NCBI GenBank assembly: GCA_025738555.1
Contig: JAOVFP010000010.1
Coordinates: forward strand, 1,302,001-1,366,000
DNA from: Cyathus striatus
Taxonomy: Eukaryota; Basidiomycota; Agaricomycetes; Agaricales; Nidulariaceae
Direction: 5' to 3'
DNA: 64,000 nt
Shown: piece after piece, positions 36,001 to 48,154 of the stretch
How the letters are laid out: the number at the start of each line of letters is the position of its first letter
Position numbering within the stretch: position 1 is the first letter of the stretch
Notes under the pieces: generated by a model
The model's database searches: none
What the model saw: only the letters and a program-made list of their open reading frames with translations
Told to the model about the DNA's origin: nothing
Position numbers and translations under genes: made by a program

Positions 36001-37374
36001 CGCGTGATGTAAGGACACGGTGGAACTCGACCTATGATATGCTTCAGTTTCTTCTTGAGTATGAGCGGGCATACAAGCGTTTCACAGCTGATGAAGAAAA
36101 TGGATTGCGAGAGAAGTATGAGTTACGGGCACAAGACTGGATTATAATCAAGCAGTTTTGTAAGACCTTGAAAGTGAGGCTGTCCCATGGATTGCTTAAT
36201 AATATCTTACTGATCATTCTCATCTCCAGGTGATCAAAGAGGATCACATCAATGATCATCTCACCTCTATTGCAAATGATACGGACATCCCTTCTTCAAT
36301 TCGTACTGCTGCAGGGCTCGCAAAGAAAACATTGAACCGGTATTACTCCCGCACCGATGAGTCTGAGACATATCGGATTGCAATGAGTAAGTGGATTTAC
36401 TACTTTGTGCTCACTGTTTATACATTACTAATATCTTTCTGTGTCGTTAGTACTCCATCCTAAGTATAAGCTGCAATATTTTAAGAAGGCCAGTTGGGAG
36501 GATGAGTGGATTTCTACTGCAAAAGAGGTGTTACGGACACAGTACGAGCGGAATTATTTTCGTTTTGAGCACATGCCTGATAACCGATCTGAGAATGATG
36601 ATCAAACAGTATGTTGTTGCTTTCATTCTAGATGGATACTACCAATACTCACACACTTATAGCCTGATGTGAATATCTTTGATACTCTTCTTAAACCAGC
36701 GGAATCGGCTTCGGATATCCATGATGAGATTGATAGATATCTCGCTACGGACACTGAAAAGGTAGCAAATGTATTACTGTGGTGGTGGGAGCGTCGTACT
36801 ATGTATCCGTGTCTCTCAAGGATGGCACTGGATTATCTGAGTATCCCATGTATGTTATATTATATCATTGTTATCTCTATCCGTAGCTGATGAACTATGT
36901 TTTCAAGCAACATCTGTTGATGTTGAACGTGTTTTCAGTCGGGGCCGGCTTATATTATCTCATGTGCGCAGTCGGCTTTCTGCTCAGTCCACACGTGCTC
37001 TTCTATGTCTTGGTAATTGGAGCCTATATGGGCATGTGAAGGATAGTGATCTTGAAGCCGTTGTAAGAATGCCGGAAGTTGGGGATGGTGAGGTAGAGGT
37101 GCTTCAGGAGGGATGGGCTAAAGTCGCACTTAAGTAACTGATGACTGACACATAGTTTACTAGTTCTCAGTTGTACTTTAATTGTGATTGCCAATGCTGT
37201 ACTGCAGCCAAATTGCGAGAGTGTTGTTACATGTGAAACCCGCAGAAACCCAAAGGGTTACCCTTACCCGCGCTACCCGTTGGGTTAAAACCCATGGGTT
37301 GAAGGGTATGGGTACAGTCGGGTACGGGTACGGGTTGATCTGAGATACCCGAGGGTTACCCGTGCATTTGCCTA
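33098..37374 (+). mobile_element. Complete 4277-bp hAT transposon
   Basis: Terminal inverted repeats TAGGCAAATGCACGGGTT (33098) and its exact complement (ending 37374), with the 8-bp duplication GTGGCACT outside. Both subterminal regions are rich in GGGTA/CGGGT repeats (33120-33200, 37235-37350). One multi-exon transposase gene lies inside. CpG content is normal, in contrast with the CpG-depleted KDZ gene it interrupts, so it arrived later than most of the host decay. Confidence 0.95.
33929..37137 (+). pseudogene. hAT transposase, 12 exons, almost intact
   Basis: Exons: 33929-34072, 34133-34219, 34273-34483, 34529-34895, 34947-35130, 35176-35382, 35438-35850, 35901-36173, 36230-36386, 36451-36608, 36663-36849, 36887-37137; most junctions keep frame. 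N-terminal basic/acidic region, a BED-like zinc finger (FRCFAKSC ... HLHKHAKPCW-like CNR and HKHAKPCW), then the RNase H-like core (LLHFATDAWTSPNHRAFVAI; ILGITCDNASNNDVMV; CFLHVNNLVAQ) and VRTRWNSTYDM. The C-terminal hAT dimerisation domain is FQATSVDVERVFSRGRLILS. One base seems missing at about 35830 (CCGTACGG), shifting frame before RLLLAKVRKLSFKM. The exon starting at 36230 seems to lack about 20 residues usually found before the DHINDHL-like segment. This copy is probably inactive, but only slightly damaged. Confidence 0.85.
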
Positions 37375-39545
37375 GTGGCACTTTTGAATTTGTGGTTGTT
37401 GATGTTACTGGAGTTCATTATGTTTCAGTCACCTACTGTGATTGCAGAGCAATTCCCCGATATACTCAACTATTGCAAGCTGGTTGGTTTCCAGCTAGCT
37501 TTGTTTGACCCCAAACTGTATTCACTTTTGAATGTCTTGATACATTTCATGAACTTACACTGCAAGCAAAAACAACTCTTTATGACTGGTATCATACTCT
37601 TTGTAACAAAACTGACAAGTGCAAATTGGAAGATGAAAAGGTGAATATTAATTGTAACAAAATACAAATACTAATAAATTAAAATGCTTTAGAACCATTA
37701 TAATGAGTTTAGACATGTTATGTGAATTTGGAGAATATTATTCATGTGTAAACGTGGTGGTAGAGGTCAACATACAGAAGGAATAAAGGGAACAAAGAAA
37801 GGAGAACTGTCAGTTGAATGCCCAGCATGCCCTCATCCAGATAAAAATCTGCCTGAAGACTGGGAAAAATCAGAAACATTGAAGTATGTGATTTTTAATT
37901 ACTTATAGCAATTAGTAACATGCAGATAAGATTTTTGTATATAATGTACTTGGCTGTTGATGCCAACTTCAAATTGAGCTGCAAGGAATGTGGTATTCAA
38001 GACATAGAGCTCATGCCTGGTTGGGGATCTTTTGTTGAAGAACAAAGTTATCAAAAACATCTTAAAAGCTACATTGAAACTTCTGAGGTACAGCATATCA
38101 TATATTCTTTATGCTTTTTCTAATAAATCTGGTAGGTTAATACATGTGATTCACAGCATGATGCAATTCTTCAAGCTGGTATATGTTCAGCTCCAGGTCA
38201 TTCAGTGACTGGAACAGCACTTGTAATATGTTCCAGGCATACTCTAATTCGCTGCAATGGTGCAGGTGATTTACAAAAAGGGGAAAGGCAAGTTAAAATT
38301 GATTACATTTACTATTGATTGATGATATGCCTTTAATAGGTACTGTAATATTGATTTTATCATACTGTCCACACTTTTAGGGGTATCACTCTCTTGGATT
38401 GTGATCACTTATGATATTGGATGCCAGTGGTCGAAAAACCTAAAGCACCGAATAGAAACTTATCCTGAGCATATGAAAGTTCCCCCTGAAATGCATATTG
38501 ATGTTGCAGTTCCTTCTTGGCATATCAATGGCCATGGAAGCTCATGTAGGAGCAATTTTGCTTTAGCATATCTGCCAGGAGCTGGCCAAACTTGTGGAGA
38601 GGAAGTTGAAACAACATGGTCTACTAGCAATCATCTGTGCCCAAGTACACATGAAATGGGACCTGCAGCCCATCATGAAGTCTTAAATGACCAATGGAAT
38701 GCATGGAATTTTCAAAAGCATATTGGATTTTGTTAGTATATTTGCTTTTATATTGTGATATATAACTGAGTTGATTATAATAGATAAACATTTTATTAAG
38801 TGATATAAAGAAGCTGTTATAATGAGTAAAAAGCATGAAGAAATATTTGATAAATTTAATGCTACATTTGATGCTTCTATAACTGCAAAATGGGAAGCAC
38901 AAGTTATAGCATGGAACATGGATCATACTAAGCCAAACCCATATGATGATCCAGAATGCAGTGAGTAAATTCTAATATTTTATGATCAAGCTAACAATGA
39001 GTTAGCTACTACTTTGCAAGATGTTAGATTAGAACTAACTTGTGAAGAAGTATCAAATACTGGAATAGGATTTGGTTCCAAAAATAACTTGACATTAACT
39101 AAATTTTTAATGCAAGGGTTTGAGCTTGAAGAACAACAGTAAGTCTTAAAATGTTACAAATATAAATATCTCATACTGTCATAGACATTTACTCAAGATT
39201 GAGGTTTTAAAGCTAGGAAATACAGTGATATCAGAAGATCTTGCAGATCTATATGATAAACGAATTGCTCTTGCTGCCAAGATCTCTAAATGGCAAGAAG
39301 TCCAGTTAACATATATGCCTGAAGTAAAAAATATCAACTTGGAGTCAAATACTAATAATATGCTAGTGAATGTTGAGATGGCTTCTTTATACCTTCCTTC
39401 TGCACTTCCGGTACAGTTACAAACTGCTACAACAATCGAAACAGCAGCACAATCAGAATTAAAACTTCACATTGCACAAGCAAATGATGCATTGACTCAC
39501 ATTCAACGACATCTTCGAATGATTTCAACATTAAAGCAATGATAG

Positions 39546-40440
39546 GGAGGCATTTAATTTGATAAGGAACTGTATTAAAAACATACCACTATAAAGTCCA
39601 GTTTAATATCAAGTAGTGTCTACCATGATCTTGAGTATAAGAACTGGAGTTAAGTCCCGAGCTGCCAGTTAAAATGTGTTATACATCTTTAATCAGGGAA
39701 TAATATGAGCTATTAATAAAAACAGATCATGGAGAAGATATAACAATATGAATGTTACGGATGGGGAAACTCTGTTAAATACTATTTCTTCACAATTAGT
39801 TCCATCGAATGAAGGCCCGTATGTATCTCCAGTTAATTATCAAATGACAAGCGAAGTTGTGTGGCTAAAATCTGATAGGATTGCTCGAGATCAGTGAAAA
39901 CCTGGCTATGTGATAATAGATACTTACCTGTGAATAAGGCTGTCAAAGATAATCGAGATCAGTACTATCAATATGAAAGTATGGCATGGCGTTCCAGTAC
40001 CTATAATTGGCATGAGTCCTGTGGAGTGTAGCGCATCAGTGTGTGGAGCGTGTCAGTAGTATCTAAGCTATATTTAGGATCTACCCACACATGCACTAGT
40101 GTCGCGGCTTGCTATGGGTTGATGGATAAAGAACAGGCATGGGCTATGTACAAGTTGATATGATACATACTGTAAAGTTTGATTGTGTCGCATGGCTATA
40201 ATATATATAAGTCTTGTTGTAAGAAGAGGAAAAAGCAAGTACCACACGATAGCAGTATTTCCATTCCCCACAGACAGGGTAATGCAGACAGACACAGACA
40301 ATCAGACAGAGACGTATTTTCGAGATTGATAAGCAAGTGTAGAGCCTATAGAGTTAAAAGTAACAGCATTCCATTCGCGTTAGTTTGCTATTTGAATACA
40401 ATTTACATTTGAACTGTTATACACCTCAAATTTACAAGAC
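39546..40440. mobile_element. Insertion within the KDZ transposase 3' half, LTR-like
   Basis: About 0.9 kb that does not continue the transposase sits between its HLRMISTLKQ segment and the next recognisable one (40617 onward). It contains CpGs, a TATA-like ATAATATATATAAG (40199-40212) followed by a likely transcript-start region, and TGTTATACA at 39677 and 40412. This resembles a solo LTR, but the ends and target duplication are not resolved. Confidence 0.4.
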
Positions 40441-41356
40441 TACTGTTAAAGCACAAGTACAATTGCTAGGGATAAGGTATTATTACATTAAGTAGTACTT
40501 CCAGTCTCATAGTTTACTTGTAATTACACAGCAGCACCATCAGCAATTTAAGTTAATAAATACATCTGGCACAGGAAATAAACCAAACACTCATATTAGA
40601 GATTCAATTAATAGATTTAAAGACAAGACACAGCTCCATGTCGATTGCTACCGCAGAGCACATACAGCAGTAGCTGCACTGGACCCAAATGGAAATTGGC
40701 AGTCATATTTACTTGAACTGAGAAATGAGGATATCCAAGGACCTGGAAAAGATCCAGATGATCCATCAAGTAGTGGAAGATTTGAGATACTATGGATTTG
40801 GCTGGTATCTCATAATGCATCAGGAGATAATGAAGAAAATAGTAGCCTAAAGCTAGAATGGGCAAAAGCTCATGCATGAAAAGACAGATGGCAAGAGGAA
40901 GTACTTATTCTAAAGGAGGAAATGCAGCGAGTTATTGCATATTATGAATGGAAAGAAATGTGGTGGAGAGGCATAACTGATATATGAAACTATAAAAGTG
41001 GTACAGAACCAAATATTAAGCAGGGAGTCATGGCCTATGCATTTAAACAAGCTTCTATTTGTAAAAGACTGGCTCAAAGATGTGCTGAAAGATGGTTACC
41101 CACCCTTCAAAAAGATGGATACACCCCTGTTTGGGCAGACAAATACACTAAGTCAAATTCAAAATCTTCAACAAGAGTATTGGGGAAGAGTGATGATAAT
41201 AATAATGAAGATGGTAAAGATAGTGAAGTTGGTGAGAGTGAATATAGTGAATGCAGTGAAGATGGTGAAGACAGTGAAGATGATGAAGATAGTGAAGATA
41301 GTGAAGATAGAAATTATGATGATGACTGGAAAGATACTGAAGACTTATGGGTATGA

Positions 41357-42169
41357 AAAGTAAGTCATCTATATTTCAAAAACCACAATTTATTAATAGT
41401 TATAATATTTAATTAGTAATGTAGCATTAATGTGTACATTTATGTTACACTTTTTCCATTTCAACCTTGCCAGACCCCATTCTTTTAATATGACTATAGC
41501 TACTGTCTTACTCATCCCCTCCTACTTATAGTACTGATACATGTTTCACCTCCATCACCCCTCACTCCTAGCCCCTTATTCCTTGCCTCCCTGGTTTGTC
41601 ATACTACAGGCACAGACTTTGCTTACTGATATGTTTCATCTACTTATGTACATGTTTCACCTATTCTTAGACCTCTTCTGAGTCATAGTAAGTCATGGAC
41701 TTTATTTATTTATAGTAGCATACTATTCCATGAATGGACCATGCTTCTTTTGTATAAATAGCTCATGTATTTCAATCAAGCTTCCTCAGCTTGATCTTAG
41801 TTTAGCTATCATCCAATATAGCTGGTAGCCTCTCTATTGCCTCTCTCTGCTCTCATTACCCTCAACTTCCATTCACTTCTCAAGTATTACTGTGAGAATG
41901 CTGCAAGTCCATTAGTGTGTACAACAAGTACAACTGTTTAAACTTCAACTTCATCATATGAGTTATATGTGTAGTGACAACTCACATGATTAATTCATCA
42001 CATTATCAAGATATCATGAGACCAGCTCAGATCATAACAATCTACATAAATAAATATATAGTTTTAAATAACCTCACCAGACAATCTAATACAGTTTATA
42101 GTATTTAATTACCACTAAGTATTTTTAATCATTTATAATATTCATACAATAGCACTATTGAACTAGAAC
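41357..42169. other. Transposase 3' flank
   Basis: CpG-free AT-rich DNA between the transposase stop and the right repeat array. Probably 3' UTR and spacer. No gene. Confidence 0.5.
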
Positions 42170-42795
42170 CAATAAATAATTTTTTATGATTGTCTGTAGT
42201 ATTGTTAGTAGTACTACTAAAATAGAATAAATAAATGATTGTTTATTGTTGCCTATAGTATAGGTAGTAGTTCTAATCAAATGGAATGAATGAATGATTG
42301 TTTATGATTGCCTATAGTATTATTAGTAGTACTATCCAAATAGAATAAATAAATGATTGTCTATGATTGCCTATAGTATTATTAGTAGTACTATCCAAAT
42401 AGAACAAATAAATGATTGTTTATGATTGCCTATAGTATTATTAGTAGCACTATCCAAATAGAACAAATAAATGATTGTTTATGATTGCCTATAGTATTGT
42501 TAGTAGTACTATTCAAATAGAGTGAATAAATGATTGTTTATGATTGCCTATAGTATTGTTAGTAGTACTATTCAAATAGAGTGAATAAATGAATGTTTAT
42601 GATTGCCTATAGTATTGTTAGAGTACTATTCAAATAGAGTGAATAAATGATTGTTTATGATTGCCTATAGTGTTAGTAGTAGTACTATTCAAATAGAACA
42701 AATAAATGATTGTTTATGATTGCCTATAGTGTTGTTAGTAGTACTACTAAAATAGAATGAATAAATGATTGTTTATGATTGTCTGAAGTGAGTTA
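42170..42795. repeat. Right subterminal array: about ten 59-bp repeats, inverted
   Basis: Reverse complement of the left array: units with GCCTATAGTATTATTAGTAG, TACTATCCAAATAGAA and AAATGATTGTTTATGATT. About ten units. One lacks a few bases (42618). Confidence 0.9.
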
Positions 42796-42865
42796 TATTA
42801 ATAGGACACATACAATAAAAGACAATCATATAACCCTGCCATTATATGATCAAATTAGCTGACAC

Positions 42866-45688
42866 GCCTCATATAATAGTTAAAAATATGCTGTAAACCT
42901 CAAAAATATAATGTATTGATGGCAAGTATTGTGAACTACTAGTATGGAACCTCAGAAATACCAACCCAGCAATAGTTGCCAACATTGTATGACATTGGAA
43001 CCCGGTAATTCATTGCAATACTTGGGTACCATACAAAGCTTACAATCCAATCCAATTCTTCGCAATCCATCTCAATCCTTCACAATCCAATCCAATCCTT
43101 CACAATACAATGCAATGCCTTTACAATAGAATCTTGCATAACAAGCCAATATAAGGTGAACGATGAGAGTGGTAGGACATGGCATTAATCCTTACACACC
43201 CACCAAATTCAAATCAATGTTCACTGTTATGTAAAGAGCAATAACATTATTCTACGAACAAGCATAGCTACATAGCTAGGGAAAGTAGTATGGACGTGGA
43301 TGAAAAACAAAGACAAAAACACAGGGAAGTTGGCAATATTGGTGGTCAATGATGCAGAGAGAGAATGACCATGAGATGCATTAGGGTGGGACATTGCAAG
43401 TCGAGCAAGTAAACAATATTCATAATAACAGAGGGCAAAAGCGAAGTAACAATAGCCTTGGTATATCTTGGCACAGGTGAGTGCAGACTAAGCAAAGATG
43501 TGCCAAGAATCCCCTAGGATTACTGATAACGAAACCAGTGGTACAGTGGTGAGTTCATAAACCCCAGGACTCAATAGGAACTAAGAACCAGGATGAGTGA
43601 GACGATATGTGAAAGATATAAAAGAATACAGGAGTAGAGACATACCACAAACCTCACAAAGTTTTAGTCATGGGTAGAAGTCGCATTAGTATGATAATGT
43701 GCTAATGATAGAAAAAAAAACGAGTGGGGACATACCAAATAACACCGCAATGCTCAAGCTACACATACTGAGGAATAACAAAAACATGTAAGGAAGGATA
43801 TCCACTGGCAGTGGCAGAAACACAAGACCCTGAATGATAAACAGTCAAGAGTATGCCAAGCTAATAGCATATACCCTACATTAACACAACTGGTGCACTG
43901 CCAAAAAATGTTAACAACCAATATCCATATCTGGTGCTCGCAGATTCATCATTGCTGATACTAGCACTAAGTATGCATCAGTAGGATCCAGAGAGGTGGC
44001 AAAACAATGCAGCACCAATGGGAGAGCAAGAGGCCTTCGAGGATAAAATGGTTCCAAAATGCCAGAAGGTCGGAGAAGGTGCCTAATATGGAGCTATATG
44101 GCTATAAGACGTCATGAGATGGAAGTTGGAATGTAGAAAATACCTCGGGTGTATTGACGTCTGCAGCACGTGAGGAGACACTGAAGGCTGGACCATACAA
44201 AGAGAATAATGAGAAGAGAGGGTCATGTATTGGTGGTCGGCATGTGTAGACTTGTGATGGGTAGCAGACTGTGGCGTAGTTCTGCAACAGCACACACCGC
44301 CACCTTCACAGGCACAGGACCCCCTCCCCCACCTCTTGAAACATGGTGAACAATCTCACGGTGCAGGCTAGGATCTGGGAGACAACTCCAAATGCCAATA
44401 ACTACCCTGTTGAGCCATTCGCCACATTCTGCATAATCTGTGGGAGTTTCGCAGAGTGAGAGTGGGAGAGTTCCCTGTTGGAGCATGAAGAGTGTTCCGA
44501 GTGAGATAGATTCCAGTGTGGCAGAGGCCCTGGCAAAGGAGGAAGTTGCCTGTGATAACTGCGAGGCTTTAGGAGTAAGCAATGACAAGGAGGGTGATTA
44601 TAGGCCAATGTGATGGTGTAGGAGTGTGTTTTGATTACCTAGCATGGTAAGGACAATCCTCTTGCTGAGGGGGACTGTTGGACTTTGTAGCATAGACAGT
44701 TAGATACATTTAAAGGTATGAAATGAAAGACTTACTAACCAGTACTTCATGATCTGCCTGCCAACCACAATTCCAACCCCGAAACCCTTCGACGGGGCAA
44801 GCTTGAGGCAATCGGTGTCTCCAACATCAAGGTCCTCAAGTGATGACACGTATCATATCCGCAGGCACTGACGGACAGGTAAGGGGAGCTTAGAGCAATG
44901 AGGCTTAGGTTTGAGCAAGAAATCAGGTTCCTGTAAGCAAGATGATGAATGAAGAGAGGAAGGGGGGGTTAGTATGGTGGGGAAAGGGGACTCAAGCAAA
45001 AAGAGTGTAGGAGGAAGAGGGAGGGAGGGAGGGAGGCATGATTGGGGAGCAGAGGTAAGAAGGGTCAGAAAGTATTGCAATGACTCCCAAGTCCTGATGA
45101 GCACATGGGCCATGGCACACACATCATGTGGTTACACACGGAGCCAAATTTGGAACTGCTTCCCTCCGTGTTCTTTGCAGCGTCTCTTACTCTGGCACTC
45201 TCTCACTTCCCTCCAACTTCCCTCCTCTGTGGCTCTCATTCACAATGAAGGAAAACCAATTCTTCACTGTCATTCACCACCAATACCCTGTATGTTCTTA
45301 CCATTTCCTTGGCAACAACCTATTTATCCTTTATCCCACTGCTTTAGTGTACCTAACCCGCCTGTTTACCTACCAGTAGTACCAGTTCAGGTTGACTGGA
45401 CTAGAGGAACTCATAACTCTATTATACTTACCCTTTGTTTCCATGCTTAAACACCTTCCCAGCACCTTAGTATTTTGGGGTGCATCAAACTTTCAGCTTA
45501 GTGCTAGTTATCTGATCTTTTCATCTTGTTTTGTAAAATCAACAGAGGTTGTCGATACAACTACTGATGGGTTGGTAGCTGTATTGATCTCGATCTTCGT
45601 GATGTAGAGCAGGCATTTCACCTGCACTACAAAAATCAAGATATTACAATTTCCATTACGTAATCAAGTGATGCATGCATCAACGTGT
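42866..45688. other. No supportable gene; microsatellite patches
   Basis: 43040-43125 is a run of CAATCC/CAATAC variants. 44300-44340 has a C-rich run and 44950-45040 is purine-rich. Minus-strand frames at 44223-44608 and 44853-45122 are open but show no motif or compositional sign of coding. CpG is low until about 44000 and moderate after. Likely old repeat DNA. Confidence 0.4.
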
Positions 45689-46639
45689 CACAGCAGGCAA
45701 GACTGTTTTATTACAGGGGTGATTATAATAAATATCTTGGACACATTTTAACAAATTTCTACTGTACAGAATTTTAAATCTTATAGCATTAATCTCTGCT
45801 ATAAAATGCATGAATTATTTTAAAGTTCTGACAGCCACATTTCTATTAGAATACCTTATAAAATTTTAGATATTCTGTGTATATACAAGAGAAAACTACT
45901 TTAAATTTTGTGAGGGAAAGTATTGCCAAAATAATCTTAGAATATTTTACATTTTCAGTCAATAATTAACAAATTTCTTGCATATTATCATCAGCAGAAT
46001 ATATATAGAATATCTTCTATTTATTTAAAGTATTAAGTGTATATATAAGAGATTATTAAGTGACAACTACTTTATATTTTGCTAGAGGAAGTATTGACAA
46101 AAATCAGTCTATTGATTTAAAATATTCTGAACATATTCTAGAATTATTAAGCAACAGAATATTTTAAATTTTATAACTTGTAATTTGCAGAATATTGACA
46201 TAATATTATACATTTTCAAAGTATATTTTGCGAATATTTTGCGAACCACAAGTATAAACATTCTGCTGGTTAAATTTTATAAAATATATCCATAGCATTT
46301 AAAATTAACAACTAATACTATATGTATATCCAGCTGATAAAAATATGCAAGAAATGTGTTAATTATCAATTAAAAATGTAAAATATTCTAAGATTATTTT
46401 AACAATACTTTCCCTCACAAAATTTAAAGCAGTCTCCTCCTGTATATACACAGAATATCTAAAATTTTATAAGGTATTCTAATAGAAATGTGGCTGTCAG
46501 AAATTTAAAATAATTCATGCATTTTATAGCAGAGATTAGTGCTATAAGATTTAAAATTCTGTACAGTAGAAATTTGTTAAAATGTGTCCAAGATATGTAT
46601 CATAATCACTCCTGGAATAAAGTAGTCTTGCCTGCTGTG
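45689..46639. mobile_element. 951-bp fold-back element with about 270-bp inverted repeats
   Basis: The left arm begins CACAGCAGGCAAGACT, the right arm ends with its complement, and the arms match for about 270 bases (45689-45960 against 46380-46639) with few differences, for example CTTGGACACATTTTAACAAA and TACTGTACAGAATTTTAAAT in both. The central part is AT-rich and also partly self-complementary. No coding and no certain target duplication (CGTGT left, CGTTT right). Confidence 0.9.
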
Positions 46640-47901
46640 CGTTTGTTCATGTTCGCGTTCACGCATTCTCTCTCTCGCTCTCTCTCTCACTGATTCCCTC
46701 CAACGCCGACACTTCCACATCGCCTCGAAAGCCGCTATTAATCAAGATCGTCGGTATCGCACACTACCAAGGCCCACTAAAATGCGCAGTCTGCTTTACC
46801 AAAGGCCGTGTCTCTGCCCCAAGTCCCTCTCCTCAAGCTTTATTTTACAGTTTTTCTTCTAATTCATTGGTATGCTTTATGTTTCAATCTTTTCCTTTTT
46901 CTTCAATAATCTACGATCTTACACATTTAATTTCCGTTTTATTTCAACCATTCCTCATTAAGTACACTCTTTATTTTAATTTTATATAAAATCCCTGTAC
47001 CTAAACATTTGCAATCCAAGTGAAAATTAGTCCCGCTTTCTCGACACCTTAGAACACCTCAAGGTCGAACGGATGTTCACCGACTCGCTTACTTATTTCT
47101 TTGTCTATGTATCAACGCACCTTTCACCTCTACAGTGACAAAACTTCGGTACTGTTGTTTAGTCCGGCATGTTCAGTGTCACTAGTGGAAGTAAGTTAAT
47201 CATATGATATAATGTAAATTTGTAATCGACACGAGCTGCATTGGCGCAAGTAGCTAGAGCCTAGAAGCAGCTCTGGTTCCTGCTCATGCAGTGGTGTCGG
47301 TTCTTAGGCTTCCACTAACCATGAGCTAGCATTGGCAATAAGTACTACCACCGGTACGACGAGCAGTGGTACGGTCCCTGCTACAACAGTGTCCATGTCT
47401 GCATCCGCCCCCCATCTTCTACATGTGTTGACTCCCCTGGTGTTTCCACCACTTGAGTCTACTGTCGCTACCTCATTCGGTGCCACTGCATAAGTACTAT
47501 GAATCAATGTTTCGAACAAAACGAATTTTTTTGATTACGGCGGATCTATTTGTAGCTCCCATGCTTCCTCTTCTGCTAACACCGCCACATCATTGGCTGC
47601 TTCCCCTCCGCCAGCAGCTCTTTCCAGAGCTCCGTCGCATCGAATCCTCTCTCTGGTTCCATTGCTGTGGCTCTCTTCGCTTAAATGGGAATATTGTGAT
47701 TGGGTTACAATAATTGCACACGCATTGTATAATACAAAGATAGTTGTACAATATTATATTGCATAACATTTATTCTAGATATCTTGTATGAGATTGTGTA
47801 ACTATTGTATGGGGACTTAAATAAATGACTTAATAATAATTGTATCGAATTGTAATGGTCAGTAACTATTGTATTGATATTGCATGAGCGCACAAGTATT
47901 A
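46640..47901. other. CpG-retaining DNA, no clear gene
   Basis: 46640-47170 looks like a host 5' region: (CT)n at 46668-46690, pyrimidine tracts, normal CpG. 47220-47700 has a Ser/Thr/Ala-rich plus frame (TVPATTVSMSASAPHLLHVL) broken by stops near 47493, perhaps a retroelement gag remnant. 47705-47890 is AT-rich. Nothing is identified with confidence. Confidence 0.35.
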
Positions 47902-48041
47902 GGGGAGTTCAATCTTGGCCGTTTTGTCACGTCGCTACAGATCAGTCGCTACAGCAACACTACAGTATCCTGCCAAAAAGGTTTAGCGCGCGTCACAAAA
48001 CAGCTGTAGCTGTATCGTGTATCGCCAAGATTGAACTCCAC
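47902..48041. mobile_element. 140-bp MITE, TA target duplication
   Basis: Ends GGGGAGTTCAATCTTGGC (47902) and, complemented, GTGGAGTTCAATCTTGGC (to 48041), bordered by TA on both sides (47900-47901, 48042-48043). TA duplication and short TIRs fit a Tc1/mariner-type non-autonomous element. It keeps many CpGs (GCGCGCG at 47985), so it is probably young. Confidence 0.9.
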
Positions 48042-48154
48042 TATTGTAACGCCTTGCGTGCGAAATGCAATGATTTCGGCAGATTTCGTGACCAGCAATC
48101 GAATGCGTGTCATCTGCTTTTTTTCTGATGACCTTCTAGACCCTCACCAGCGCG

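Larger units (their letters stand above)
32266..41356 (+). pseudogene. KDZ transposase with CxC2 cysteine cluster, split by insertions
   Basis: N-terminal Lys-rich part MAPKRLGSLHQKL (32266). The CxC2 cluster follows at 32806-32930 (CSECKKENGHYKCKDC, QCRKCIIKGH) and RWNGFFFEKDNLKNLGLCIQ up to 33097. Here a hAT element interrupts, and the frame resumes at 37383 (EFVVVDVTGVHYVSVTYCDC). KDZ core parts: SRHTLIRCNG, YDIGCQWSKNLKHRIETYPE (about 38407), VPSWHINGHGSSCRSNFALA, LPGAGQTCGEEVETTWSTSN, AAHHEVLNDQWNAWNFQKHI. A second insertion separates HLRMISTLKQ (39540) from VAALDPNGNWQSYLLELRNE (40671), which leads to an acidic C-terminus rich in Ser/Glu/Asp ending TAA-like at 41356. In-frame TGA at 32779, 32932, 37506 and 40877. 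It is the putative mobilising protein of the 23 kb element, now inactive in this copy. Confidence 0.85.
19666..42865. mobile_element. Putative 23.2 kb KDZ-type DNA transposon
   Basis: The left terminus GTGTCAGCTAA (19666) recurs inverted at the right terminus (ending 42865). The similarity continues inward: ATCATATAATRGCAGGGTTA, then TATGATTGTCTTTTATTGTA, then the 59-bp repeat arrays, giving terminal inverted repeats of roughly 680 bp. Between them lie a KDZ transposase (plus strand, 32266-41356) and a divergent unknown gene (minus, 24331-26663), plus nested insertions (hAT 33098-37374, hAT MITE 22494-23168, others). KDZ transposons are known from Agaricomycetes. No target duplication is visible (ATTTCATAA left, GCCTCATAT right) and the flanks differ in CpG content, so two separate inverted copies remain an alternative. 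Confidence 0.65.

Noticed and set aside
37120..37374. Telomere-like GGGTA/GGGTT repeats
   Set aside because: They occur only next to both ends of the hAT element, are irregular, and are part of its subterminal sequence.
19666..42865. Starship-type giant element
   Set aside because: No DUF3435 tyrosine recombinase lies at either end. The recombinase fragment at 62.6 kb is outside and belongs to another family, and Starships are known from Pezizomycotina.
42944..43129. 61-codon plus frame with Asn/Gln/Ser
   Set aside because: It is a translation of the CAATCC microsatellite.
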